Shown in pieces: positions 47,059 through 55,302 of a stretch of DNA of 64,000 nucleotides; positions within the stretch are counted from its first letter, which is position 1, and each line of letters opens with the position of its first letter. The translations under genes were made by a program, and so were the position numbers. This stretch comes from Nostoc sp. CMAA1605. Lineage in GTDB: Bacteria; Cyanobacteriota; Cyanobacteriia; Cyanobacteriales; Nostocaceae. Location of the stretch: positions 62,001 through 126,000 of the forward strand of contig NZ_PJIZ01000005.1 of NCBI RefSeq assembly GCF_021596505.1, given 5' to 3'. The notes beneath the pieces are model-generated. The model searched no databases, had not been told where the DNA came from, and saw only the letters and a list, made by a program, of their open reading frames with translations.

Positions 47059-47189
47059 TTCTAGTACCCCTCTATCAAAGTAGAAATTAAAGTTTTATCA
47101 ACTACTCTCATTTTTATTTTTAGCTGAAGTGGGCAATTTTGCTAGGGGGTTTTGTAAAGAAACATTAAATAGTTGGTTGATAGTCATTA

Positions 47190-47330
47190 GGGATTGGGGA
47201 TTGGGGATTGGGGATTGGGGACTGGGGACTGGGGACTGGGGACTGGGGATTGGGGACTGGGGGACAAGGTAGACAAGGTAGATTTTAATGCCCTATGCCC
47301 TATGCCCTATGCCCTATTCCCAATGCCCAA
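47190..47330. repeat. 7-bp arrays upstream of psbY
   Basis: GGGGATT/GGGGACT units (47190-47265) and CCCTATG units (47289-47330). A 60-residue frame through the first is a by-product of the repeat. Confidence 0.9.
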
Positions 47331-47334
47331 ATTT

Positions 47335-47856
47335 CTAAGCAAACCCCAAATCCGTTCCCTTGTCGGCGTGGACTAAAGCTAACTTTTTGTAACGTTCGGC
47401 GTGTTCTATGAGGTTGGCGGCTTCTTCTTGTGTAACTTGGCGAAGAATTTTGCCGGGAATGCCTACAACTAGGGATAAGGGGGGTATATTCTTGGTTACT
47501 ACTGCACCAGCACCGATGATGCTACCTGCTCCTACTCTGACTCCATCTAAAACTACTGCGCCGATACCAATTAGACAGCCGCGCTCAATATGGGCTGAAT
47601 GTACAACAGCACGATGTCCTACTGTCACATGGTCTTCTAAAATTGTGGGCAACCCAGGATCACCATGCAAAATAGCCCCGTCTTGAATATTTGTGCATTC
47701 GCCAATGTCAATGCGTTCTACATCTGCTCGCACAACTGCACCATACCAAATGCTGACTCCGGCTGCTATGTTGACTGAACCCATGACAACGGCGTTGGCT
47801 GCAATGAAAGCGGCTTGAGAAAAATCGGGAGAAGGCCAGTAAGAAACGGTAGACAC
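47335..47856 (-). CDS. gamma-carbonic-anhydrase-like / PaaY-family hexapeptide protein
   Basis: A left-handed beta-helix protein, about 173 aa from the GTG at 47854-47856, the start that leaves the usual short lead (STVSYWPSPDFSQAAF). The frame is open to 47964, including an ATG at 47901, so the start is unsure. The metal-type histidines sit in HGDPG and GHRAVVHSAHIERG, and the hexapeptide rungs run through IGIGAVVLDGVRVGAGSIIG. Homologues include gamma-carbonic anhydrase-like enzymes and PaaY thioesterases, so activity cannot be assigned. It is shorter than CcmM. Two small hairpins lie in the upstream leader. Confidence 0.88.
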   Translation of the reverse strand: MSTVSYWPSPDFSQAAFIAANAVVMGSVNIAAGVSIWYGAVVRADVERIDIGECTNIQDGAILHGDPGLPTILEDHVTVGHRAVVHSAHIERGCLIGIGAVVLDGVRVGAGSIIGAGAVVTKNIPPLSLVVGIPGKILRQVTQEEAANLIEHAERYKKLALVHADKGTDLGFA

Positions 47857-47892
47857 GATAGAATAGGAATAAGGTACCCAGGAACACTGGAG

Positions 47893-47935
47893 AGGCTCCA
47901 TCCTTGGAGACTGGTTGCAAAACCAGAATATCACA
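47893..47935 (-). promoter_or_regulatory. tandem hairpins before the gamma-carbonic-anhydrase-like gene
   Basis: On the minus strand CTGGTT-TTGC-AACCAG (perfect 6-bp stem) is followed by CTCCA-AGGA-TGGAG, whose loop exposes an AGGA and an ATG. This could structure the leader. No known RNA family was recognised. Confidence 0.3.
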
Positions 47936-47938
47936 GTG

Positions 47939-48097
47939 TCATTCCTCTTCGCGGAGGAAGACAATCCGTAAAAGTTGTTCTCGCTTCATGTTTTTGATGT
48001 GCAGTCGAGAATGATTTCTCCCTGGTGATAGAGCCGGAGTGTAAAATCCAACCCACTGGTGCTGGTGAATACGAAAATACGTTTGTACGCACTTCAT
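47939..48097 (-). CDS. possible small protein, 52 aa
   Basis: An ATG-started frame on the minus strand gives a 52-residue basic protein: MKCVQTYFRIHQHQWVGFYT at the start and MKREQLLRIVFLREEE at the end. Its start codon overlaps the start codon of the divergent TIGR02652 gene by two bases, which is unusual. Composition looks protein-like (aromatic patch, then a charged end) but I do not recognise it. A longer frame in another register across the same bases is also open, so the evidence is weak. Confidence 0.3.
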   Translation of the reverse strand: MKCVQTYFRIHQHQWVGFYTPALSPGRNHSRLHIKNMKREQLLRIVFLREEE

Positions 48098-48608
48098 GAT
48101 GAATCCAGGCTTGCAGTACCCTATATTCGGAGCTGATATACAGTGTCCCCATTGTCGGCAAACTATTCCGGCACTGACACTAACTGATACTTATTTATGC
48201 CCTCGTCATGGCGCGTTTGAAGCTAATCCCAAAACTGGAGAGTTAGTTCATCTACAGTCTGGGCGACATTGGCGACGGTGGAACAATGAGTGGTATAGAC
48301 AGCATACTCATCCTGATGGCATTCGGTTTGAAATCCACGAAGCCTTAGACAAACTATACACCCAAGGCTATCGAGCGACACGAGTGATCATCGCCAGACG
48401 TTATCAGGAGTTGATGAGTGGCTATTTAGAACGCAGTACACCTTGGCGTTCTGGACAGCAAGAAGCATCATCTGCAAGGCTATACGGCTTACCTGTAGAA
48501 TTTAGTCCTGATCCAGCCGAAGATCCTTGCTGGGAAGTGATTAATTTCGATTTAGATAAAGAACCGGGTGTGCCGGTGCGCTACCCTTATTTCAGATTGT
48601 TTGAATAA
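48096..48608 (+). CDS. TIGR02652 family protein (cyanobacterial)
   Basis: A 170-aa conserved cyanobacterial protein of unknown function. An N-terminal zinc-ribbon-like part is visible: IQCPHCRQTIPA and YLCPRHGAFEANPKTGELV, i.e. Cys-x2-Cys and Cys-x2-His pairs. A basic Trp-rich stretch follows (GRHWRRWNNEWYRQHTHPDG), then a helical segment and the conserved RLYGLPVEFSPD. There is no signal peptide. It may start at either of two adjacent ATGs (48096 or 48099). The function cannot be inferred from neighbours. Confidence 0.88.
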   Translation: MMNPGLQYPIFGADIQCPHCRQTIPALTLTDTYLCPRHGAFEANPKTGELVHLQSGRHWRRWNNEWYRQHTHPDGIRFEIHEALDKLYTQGYRATRVIIARRYQELMSGYLERSTPWRSGQQEASSARLYGLPVEFSPDPAEDPCWEVINFDLDKEPGVPVRYPYFRLFE

Positions 48609-48628
48609 ACTTGATTTCATCAAGTTTA

Positions 48629-48731
48629 TGGGTATAAGGGTGTAAGGGTGTGAGGGTGTAGGGGTCGAATTGATTATCTGATTCCCCCTTCCCAATCCCC
48701 AGTCCCCAATCCCTAATCCCCAATCTCCAAA
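48629..48731. repeat. tandem arrays up to the start of the glyoxalase-fold gene
   Basis: GGGTGTAA/GGGTGTGA units (48629-48668) and CCCCAATC/CCCCAGT units (48686-48728). The second array ends three bases before the ATG at 48732. Confidence 0.88.
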
Positions 48732-49160
48732 ATGCACCACGCCTCTATTCGGACTGCGAATATCCATCACGCGATCGCTTTTTATGAAATTCTAGGTTTT
48801 ACAGTCTGTGAACGCTTCACCACAGGCTACACCCTCGCTTGCTGGATGGAAGGATTAGGCGGAAGAATTGAATTAATTCAAATACCCCAACCCAAACCCG
48901 CACCGGATGCGTTTGGTGATGAGCATTATGTGGGTTACTATCACCTATCGTTTGATTTAACGGAAATTACTGAAGATTTACCAGGGTGGTTGACAAATTT
49001 ACAAAAACGAGTAGCATTATCAGTAGAATTACCACCTTTAAAAATTCTTTTAGAACCGACTCAACAGCAAATAGGCGATCGCATTTTAGAAGTAGCCTTT
49101 ATTGCCGATACGGATGGCTTACCTTTAGAGTTCATCCGATTTTTAAGCAAACAACATTAG
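48732..49160 (+). CDS. VOC (glyoxalase/bleomycin-resistance) fold protein
   Basis: A 142-aa protein with two beta-alpha-beta-beta-beta modules: HHASIRTANIHHAIAFYEIL at the start and YHLSFDLTEI in the second half, ending VAFIADTDGLPLEFIRF. Histidine and glutamate positions fit a metal-binding VOC enzyme, such as a lactoylglutathione lyase or dioxygenase relative. The substrate is unknown. The start codon is almost directly preceded by a repeat array, so no ribosome site is recognisable. Confidence 0.85.
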   Translation: MHHASIRTANIHHAIAFYEILGFTVCERFTTGYTLACWMEGLGGRIELIQIPQPKPAPDAFGDEHYVGYYHLSFDLTEITEDLPGWLTNLQKRVALSVELPPLKILLEPTQQQIGDRILEVAFIADTDGLPLEFIRFLSKQH

Positions 49161-49293
49161 TTTCTCGTTTTTATTTTGTCTTTTTATATACATTTATTGC
49201 TATCGTCAAGGTAACATATTTATTCAAGAGAATGAGAATATTCTCGGCAATAACTATAGAGAATGATTTTATTTAATACATCTACCACAGCAA

Positions 49294-52119
49294 ATGTCTA
49301 TATTATCAGCTGCCTATAGATATCGTTTTCATCTATTGCTGTTTGTTGTTTCATTAATGACCTTATTATTTCTTGGCAATGCGCCTGCTAAGAGTCAAGA
49401 TATAAGTACCCTAAATCGTGAGAGAAACCAATTAACATTAGTGACCAAAAATTCCCAAGATTTAAAATTAACGGAAAATGTCCACAGAACTGTTTTAGAA
49501 AATGGACTAACTGTTCTCATTAAAGAAGTTCATACAGCTCCTGTAGTGAGTGTGCAAGTATGGTACAAGTTTGGTTCACGCCAAGAAGCACCAGGAGTCA
49601 ACGGTATTGCCCATCAACTAGAACATATGATGTTCAAAGGTACAACCAACCGTCCGACTCAATTTGGCTGGTTGTTTAGTGCTTTGGGTAGTGACTCGAA
49701 TGCTTTTACAAGCTATGACCAAACAGCATATTACGGCACAGTCGAACGAGACAAGCTCAAAGCATTGCTAGTTCTAGAAGCCGATAGAATGCAGAATGCT
49801 CTCATGGATAGTGAACACTTAGCTAGCGAGAAGCGGGTAGTCATTTCGGAGTTACAAGGTTACGAAAATAGCCCAGAATATCGACTCAGTCGTGCTATTT
49901 TACGGTCAGTATTTCCCAATGGTTACGGTTTACCTGTAGGTGGTACTAAGGCTGATGTCGAAAAATTCCAGATTGAGCAAGTCCGCCAATACTATCGTCA
50001 GTTTTATCATCCTGAAAATGCCGTTTTAATCATTGTCGGCGATTGCCAAGCTCAAAAAACTCTAGCTACAGTCAAGGAAATCTTTGGTAATATTCCCAAG
50101 GGTCAACAGTCAGTAGTCAATGGTCAACAGTCAGTAGTCAATGGTCAACAGTCAGTAGTCAATGGTGCTAAGTCGCCAATCTTGTTACGAGAACAGGGTT
50201 CAGCTTCATTATTGCAGGCTTTGTATCCCTTACCATCTGCAAATCATCCAGATATGCCGGCTCTAGAAGTGGCAGATTATATTTTGACAGAGGGTAGAAA
50301 TTCCCGACTATATCAAGCTTTGGTGGAATCGGGTTTAGCCACTGATATTTCAGGTGCAGTGGTGAGTTTACAGCAAGGTGGGTGGTATGAGTTGCTAGTC
50401 ACGGCTGATCCTGATGAAGATGTGAGTAAGCTGACACCTGTGGTGAACCAGGCGATCGCAAAACTGACTAAAACAGGAGTCACCGCCGCCGAGTTAGCTA
50501 GAGCTAAAAGACAGTTAGAATCTGCGACTATTTTGAGTAACCGTAGTATTACTGATCAAGCCATGCAGTTAGGCAATGATGAGACAACTACGGGTGATTA
50601 TCGCTTTACAGACCATTATTTAGCGGCTGTGCATCAAGTTACCTCCGCAGATGTTAAAGCTGTATTAAAGAAATATCTGCGCCCATCTGCACGGAAAGTG
50701 GGAATTTTTCAACCAATTACCAATCAAAATAAAGAAATCGCCTCAAAACAGCCACCTCCACAAACTAAGGAAAATTTGTCTGGTAATTTACCCACTTTGC
50801 CAGCTGAGATGCTGCGCTACTTACCAGTCATTGAACATGATGAACAGGTTAACAATAAGACATTGCAAGTACCACAGCAGTTTACCCTAGCTAATGGTTT
50901 ACAGGTATTATTATTAAGCGATCGCTCGACACCCACCATTACTTTAAGTGGTCATATCCAAGCAGGTACAGAATTTGACCCAGGAGAACAAGTAGGATTA
51001 GCTGCACTAGTAGCAGATAGCTTGATGAGTGGAACCAAAACCAAAAATGCTGTTACCCTAGCGAAAGCCTTGGAAGACAGAGGCGCGACTTTAGATTTTG
51101 AAGCTTATCGGAATGGCGTACAAATAGAGGGTAATAGTCTGGCGGAAGACTTACCAGTATTAATTAAAACCTTAGCAGATGCCCTAAAAAATAGTACATT
51201 TCCGCAGAAAGAGTTGGAATTAAATCGTCAGCAAGCCTTAACAGACTTGAAAGTAGAACTAGATGATCCAGCCGCAGTGGCGCGCAAAATATTTTTGCAA
51301 TCGATTTACCCCAAAAAACATCCTCTACATAAGTTCCCCACAGCCGAGAGTCTGCAAAGTATTAAGAGAAAAGATGTGATTGCTTTCCAAAACAAATACT
51401 ATCGTCCAGATAGTATGGTGTTAGCACTGGTGGGAGATTTTGACACAGAAGAAGTGCGATCGCTAATTCAACAAGAGTTTGGTGATTGGCGTGCTAGTGG
51501 TTCACCCCCCAAAGTCGAATATCCCCAAGTATCCAACCCCAGTAATTTAGTACGAGTTAACCCAGTAATTCCAGGTAAAGCCCAAGCTATCACCTACATG
51601 GGTTATACAGGAATCAAACGCCAAGACCCTAGATTTTACAGTGCTTTAGTATTGAATCAAATATTAGGCGGCGATACATTATCTAGTCGCCTGGGTGCAG
51701 AAATCCGCGATCGCCAAGGACTCACCTACGGAATTTACAGTCACTTCCAAGCGGAAAAAGACTTTGGCACATTTTGGATTGAAATGCAAACCAGTCCAGA
51801 AGATGCTAATCAAGCGATCGCTAGCACCCGTAAATTACTACAAAACGTCCATCAACAAGGTGTTACAGCCACAGAATTAGAAATGGCTAAACGTAGTCTG
51901 ACTGGTAGTTATCACGTTTCTTTAGCAGATCCAGAAGAATTAACTAGTAACATCCTGATGAATCAGGTGTATGGTTTAGACAAAACAGAATTACACACCT
52001 ACACTCAAAAAATTCAACAAGTTACCCTGACAGAAGTGAATCAAGCCGCCCGTGAATTACTACATCCTGATAATCTGGTTGTAGTGACTGCTGGCCCTCC
52101 TATCTTGGCTCACAGATAG
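49294..52119 (+). CDS. tandem M16 zinc peptidase (pitrilysin family)
   Basis: A 941-aa exported peptidase with an N-terminal hydrophobic segment (about 13-34). The first M16 half (about 62-480) has the inverted zinc motif HxxEH at 107-111 (HQLEHMMFKG) and the downstream Glu region. The second half (about 520-935) is a similar fold, but its equivalent region reads LAALVADSLMSGT without the zinc motif, so it is likely non-catalytic. Such fused active/inactive pairs form a clam-shell. Odd feature: residues 270-290 are three copies of GQQSVVN encoded by a 21-bp DNA repeat, inserted between NIPK and AKSPILLREQG. map follows 278 bp downstream. Confidence 0.93.
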   Translation: MSILSAAYRYRFHLLLFVVSLMTLLFLGNAPAKSQDISTLNRERNQLTLVTKNSQDLKLTENVHRTVLENGLTVLIKEVHTAPVVSVQVWYKFGSRQEAPGVNGIAHQLEHMMFKGTTNRPTQFGWLFSALGSDSNAFTSYDQTAYYGTVERDKLKALLVLEADRMQNALMDSEHLASEKRVVISELQGYENSPEYRLSRAILRSVFPNGYGLPVGGTKADVEKFQIEQVRQYYRQFYHPENAVLIIVGDCQAQKTLATVKEIFGNIPKGQQSVVNGQQSVVNGQQSVVNGAKSPILLREQGSASLLQALYPLPSANHPDMPALEVADYILTEGRNSRLYQALVESGLATDISGAVVSLQQGGWYELLVTADPDEDVSKLTPVVNQAIAKLTKTGVTAAELARAKRQLESATILSNRSITDQAMQLGNDETTTGDYRFTDHYLAAVHQVTSADVKAVLKKYLRPSARKVGIFQPITNQNKEIASKQPPPQTKENLSGNLPTLPAEMLRYLPVIEHDEQVNNKTLQVPQQFTLANGLQVLLLSDRSTPTITLSGHIQAGTEFDPGEQVGLAALVADSLMSGTKTKNAVTLAKALEDRGATLDFEAYRNGVQIEGNSLAEDLPVLIKTLADALKNSTFPQKELELNRQQALTDLKVELDDPAAVARKIFLQSIYPKKHPLHKFPTAESLQSIKRKDVIAFQNKYYRPDSMVLALVGDFDTEEVRSLIQQEFGDWRASGSPPKVEYPQVSNPSNLVRVNPVIPGKAQAITYMGYTGIKRQDPRFYSALVLNQILGGDTLSSRLGAEIRDRQGLTYGIYSHFQAEKDFGTFWIEMQTSPEDANQAIASTRKLLQNVHQQGVTATELEMAKRSLTGSYHVSLADPEELTSNILMNQVYGLDKTELHTYTQKIQQVTLTEVNQAARELLHPDNLVVVTAGPPILAHR
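50101..50163. repeat. in-frame 21-bp triple repeat inside the M16 peptidase gene
   Basis: Three exact copies of a 21-bp unit (GGTCAACAGTCAGTAGTCAA plus T) encode GQQSVVN each. The unit resembles the intergenic TCAGTAGTCA/GTCAATAG arrays of this genome and is three 7-mers long, so it keeps frame. Confidence 0.95.
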
Positions 52120-52120
52120 T

Positions 52121-52290
52121 GGGCATGGGGCATGGGGCATGGGGCATGGGGCATTGGGCATTGGGAGACAAGGTAGACAAGGTAGGCAAGGAAAAAGAGT
52201 GTCAACCACTAATGACTAATGACTAATGACTAATGACTAATGACTAATGACTATTGACTATTGACTATTGACTATTGACTATTGACTATT
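52121..52290. repeat. tandem arrays between M16 peptidase and map
   Basis: GGGGCAT units (52122-52165), then CTAATGA units (52208-52252) and CTATTGA units (52253-52290), all 7 bp. Confidence 0.92.
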
Positions 52291-52397
52291 TCGCCACAAA
52301 AAATAAGCTAACTTAAAAATAGATAGTATTTCTCAACTAAACTTTTAGTAAAACACAGCAAAATTAGCTCTAAGGCGCAAGTAATCATTAGTTTCCC

Positions 52398-53222
52398 ATG
52401 AACATCCTCACCAATTTACTTTCTCAAGTACCTAAACCCGTAACACCTAAACAACGCCGAGGAATTGAAATTAAATCGCCGCGTGAAATTGATATTATGC
52501 GGCAATCAGCAAAAATTGTTGCTACTGTCCTCAAGGAAATTTCGGAGTTAGTCAAGCCAGGTATGACTACAGCCGATTTAGATGCTTACGCAGAAAAACG
52601 TATCCGTGAAATGGGTGCAACACCTAGTTTTAAGGGATATCACGGCTTTAAAGGTTCTATCTGTGCCAGCATTAATCATGAAGTAGTGCATGGTATCCCT
52701 AATCCGAAAAAAGTCATTCGGGCTGGGGATGTCTTAAAAGTAGATACAGGTGCTTACTATCAAGGATTTCATGGTGATTCTTGCATTACTATCGCTGTGG
52801 AGGAAGTCACCCCAGAAGCTGCTAGATTAATTCGCGTTGCGGAAGAAGCACTTTATAAAGGTATTGAACAAGTCAAAGCAGGTGCATACTTATTAGATTT
52901 AGCCGGTGCCATTGAAGATCATGTGAAAGCACATGGTTACACTGTGGTGGAAGAATTCACCGGACACGGTGTCGGACGTAACTTACATGAAGAACCGTCT
53001 GTATTTAACTACCGTACAAGAGAAATGCCGAATGTGAAACTGCGTGCTGGTATGACTTTGGCCATTGAACCCATTTTAAACGCAGGTTCTAAACATACAC
53101 GCACTTTATCAGATAGATGGACGGCTGTAACTGTAGATAATTCCTTATCAGCACAGTTTGAGCATACAGTCTTAGTGACAGAAACTGGTTATGAAATTTT
53201 GACCGATCGCACCAAAATTTAA
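52398..53222 (+). CDS. map: type I methionine aminopeptidase
   Basis: Removes the initiator methionine from nascent proteins; 274 aa. Metal ligands are in place: [13 protein letters not shown] (two Asp), [13 protein letters not shown] (His), IEPILN (Glu) and QFEHTVLV (Glu). The N-terminal 25 residues ([17 protein letters not shown]) are a short extension before the [16 protein letters not shown] catalytic domain start. It is monocistronic, followed by a clear terminator. Confidence 0.97.
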   Translation: MNILTNLLSQVPKPVTPKQRRGIEIKSPREIDIMRQSAKIVATVLKEISELVKPGMTTADLDAYAEKRIREMGATPSFKGYHGFKGSICASINHEVVHGIPNPKKVIRAGDVLKVDTGAYYQGFHGDSCITIAVEEVTPEAARLIRVAEEALYKGIEQVKAGAYLLDLAGAIEDHVKAHGYTVVEEFTGHGVGRNLHEEPSVFNYRTREMPNVKLRAGMTLAIEPILNAGSKHTRTLSDRWTAVTVDNSLSAQFEHTVLVTETGYEILTDRTKI

Positions 53223-53237
53223 TAGCAGAATATAACC

Positions 53238-53264
53238 AAAAGCGATACCGTAGGTATCGCTTTT
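53238..53264 (+). terminator. rho-independent terminator of map
   Basis: AAAAGCGATACC pairs perfectly with GGTATCGCTTTT around GTA, followed by one more T. It begins 16 bp after the stop. Confidence 0.92.
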
Positions 53265-53349
53265 TGCTGACAAACAAAAACTTTTGTAAAACCAAATTGC
53301 AAAAGGTGGGAATTTGCAGATTATCTACTGTAATGCCACCTTTATCATC

Positions 53350-53495
53350 CTGACTTTTCACGTTATGTGGAAAAGTTAACGCAAAACCTAACCCCCTAGC
53401 CCCCTTCCCTACTAGGGAAGGGGGAAAAGTTAAAGCCTCTCCCCGTGTCGGGGAGAGGTTTGGAGAGGGGTTTTCCAGATACCGTGAAAAGTCAG
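53350..53495 (+). mobile_element. 146-bp MITE, copy A, with 10-bp target duplication
   Basis: The element runs from CTGACTTTTCACG to CGTGAAAAGTCAG, perfect 13-bp inverted ends that extend to about 25 bp with two mismatches. It is flanked by the exact direct repeat CTTTATCATC at 53340-53349 and 53496-53505. The interior has GC-rich hairpins (CCCCCTTCCCTAC with its complement, and CCTCTCCCC with GGGGAGAGG). It has no coding capacity and a near-identical inverted copy at 54849-54994. It ends 17 bp before the M20 peptidase start. Confidence 0.93.
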
Positions 53496-53512
53496 CTTTA
53501 TCATCAATAAAC

Positions 53513-54763
53513 ATGAAAAAACGGATTTTTGGTGTAACAGTAGGTTTATTTGCTTTCGTGTTGGCGATAGTTATCCTGCTAGGACAGTTCAATGTTGTTG
53601 TCGCAGCACCTAATTCAGCAGTTTATGACAAAGCCAAGAAAGCACAAAGCGATTTTTTGAGTAAACTAGAAACCCTAGTCAACATCGACTCTGGTACAGG
53701 TTATGAACCAGGATTAACTAAGGTTGAAGATATTGTAATTGAGCATCTGAAATCTATAGGTGCAGAAGTTCAAACCATTAATGCCACTCCTAGCAAGGGA
53801 AGGAATATCTTAGCCACCATCAAAGGAACTGGTAAAGGTAAGATTCTGCTGCTTGCCCACACCGACACAGTATTTGAGGAAGGAACAGCCGCTAAACGTC
53901 CCTTCAAAATATTAGGTGGCAAAGCCTACGGTCCAGGAGTAATGGATGATAAAGGGGGAATTATTTTAGGGTTCGAGGCACTAAAAATTTTACAAGAATT
54001 ACAGCTTCAGAACTTTGAAAAGATTACCTTTTTAATTAATCCTGATGAAGAAAAAGGATCATTTGGTTCACGGGAATTAATCAAAGAAACTGCTAAAAAA
54101 CATGATGTGGCTTTGGTGTTAGAATTTGGTTCGCCTGAAGATAAAGTTACCTCATGGCGCAAGGGCATTGGTTACTACGGATTTGAAGTCCAAGGTAAGT
54201 CTGCCCATGCAGGGGCTGAACCAGAAAAAGGCTGTAATGCACTCGTAGAAGCAGCCCACCAAACTCTACAACTGAGTAAATTGGGTGATGCCAGCAAACA
54301 GACTAGTGTTAATTTTACTGTTTTTCAGGCAGGCGATCGCCGAAATACAATTCCAGATTCTGCGAAAGTTCAGGCTGATGTGCGGGTACTCGAAGCCGAA
54401 GAATATAATCGCCTCGAACGGGATTTTACTCGCTTATCGAAAAACAAACTCCTACCCTGCACTGAAATCAAGGTAATTTCAGACAGAGGTCGTCCACCCT
54501 TTCCACCCAACCCCAAAACCGATGCTTTAGTGAAAAAAGCACAAGCTATTTATCAAACAATAGGTTTTAAGCTAGGTGTAGAGGGTAGTGGAGGCGGTAC
54601 TGATGGTAACTATGCAGCCTCCGTTGGTACAACCACACTTGATGCACTTGGTCCTGTAGGTGGGGGCGCACATAGTCCAGAGGAATATATTGATTTAGAC
54701 CGCATTGCACCAAGAATTTACCTGCTTACCAAGCTGTTAATAGATTTAGGAAATGCCAGCTGA
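53513..54763 (+). CDS. M20-family metallopeptidase, exported (carboxypeptidase G2-like)
   Basis: A 416-aa exported di-zinc hydrolase with a signal-type N-terminus (about 5-32, hydrophobic, ending VVVAAP). Zinc ligands are in LLLAHTDTVF (His, Asp), GVMDDKGGI (Asp), and the catalytic/ligand Glu pair in INPDEEKGSFGS; the dimerisation domain follows (about 215-325), with the last ligand probably in GGGAHSPEEYI. It resembles glutamate carboxypeptidases that release glutamate from peptides or folate; substrate unproven. The gene is bracketed by two inverted 146-bp MITEs, one just 17 bp before its ATG and likely supplying part of the leader. Confidence 0.92.
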   Translation: MKKRIFGVTVGLFAFVLAIVILLGQFNVVVAAPNSAVYDKAKKAQSDFLSKLETLVNIDSGTGYEPGLTKVEDIVIEHLKSIGAEVQTINATPSKGRNILATIKGTGKGKILLLAHTDTVFEEGTAAKRPFKILGGKAYGPGVMDDKGGIILGFEALKILQELQLQNFEKITFLINPDEEKGSFGSRELIKETAKKHDVALVLEFGSPEDKVTSWRKGIGYYGFEVQGKSAHAGAEPEKGCNALVEAAHQTLQLSKLGDASKQTSVNFTVFQAGDRRNTIPDSAKVQADVRVLEAEEYNRLERDFTRLSKNKLLPCTEIKVISDRGRPPFPPNPKTDALVKKAQAIYQTIGFKLGVEGSGGGTDGNYAASVGTTTLDALGPVGGGAHSPEEYIDLDRIAPRIYLLTKLLIDLGNAS

Positions 54764-54848
54764 TATGGTGAATACCAGCTTTCAATATAGAGTGTTTGCA
54801 ATTTAAAAAGCATCTCAAAGCAACCTTTTGGCTTGGTAATTCTAGTTT

Positions 54849-54994
54849 CTGACTTTTCACGGGATCTGGAAAACCCCTCTCCAAACCTCTCCCCGACGCG
54901 GGGAGAGGCTTTAACTTTTCCCCCTTCCCTAGTAGGGAAGGGGGCTAGGGGGTTAGGTTTTGCGTGAACTTTTCCACATAACGTGAAAAGTCAG
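54849..54994 (-). mobile_element. 146-bp MITE, copy B (inverted), with 10-bp target duplication
   Basis: Same 13-bp ends and exactly the same length as copy A, in opposite orientation. I count three differences from copy A over 146 bp. It is flanked by its own 10-bp direct repeat ATTCTAGTTT (54839-54848 and 54995-55004). The distinct target duplications show that the two copies inserted separately. Confidence 0.93.
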
Positions 54995-55048
54995 ATTCTA
55001 GTTTCAGTCTTGCTACATCTTGTGAATTGATGGAAAAACACCTACTGT

Positions 55049-55073
55049 AGCCCCTGAATTCTATTCAGGGGCT
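55049..55073 (+). terminator. hairpin downstream of the M20 gene
   Basis: AGCCCCTGAA pairs with TTCAGGGGCT around five bases, followed by a short TT. It lies beyond MITE copy B and may have been the original terminator of the peptidase gene before that insertion. Confidence 0.65.
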
Positions 55074-55302
55074 TTACGCATCATGACTCGTAAATTCCTC
55101 AATGCCAGTTGTACTATATCAAGAGTTATGATTTTCTCAGTCATTAAATCTGACTTTTCTATAATTGTCCTGAAATTATTTGATCACTTGTGAGAGTCGA
55201 AAAATCCATTTTCTCAAGAAAACTAGATTTTGCAGTCTCGAATTTTTGATAAATTACATAGGATTACTATAGTTACCTGCAATATTTTTTTAGGCATAAC
55301 CT

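Noticed and set aside
47194..47376. Short frames reading [13 protein letters not shown] in the GGGGATT/GGGGACT arrays
   Set aside because: Any frame across these arrays gives such peptides; there is no ribosome site and no conservation is expected.
47885..47950. A tRNA-like stretch with GGTTGCAAAACC near 47920 suggesting an anticodon arm (GCA)
   Set aside because: The arm would have an 8-base loop and a 4-bp stem, and no acceptor stem, T-arm or D-arm could be folded around it.
53340..55004. A composite transposon carrying the M20 gene
   Set aside because: Each 146-bp element has its own distinct 10-bp duplication, so they inserted separately; there is no outer duplication spanning both.
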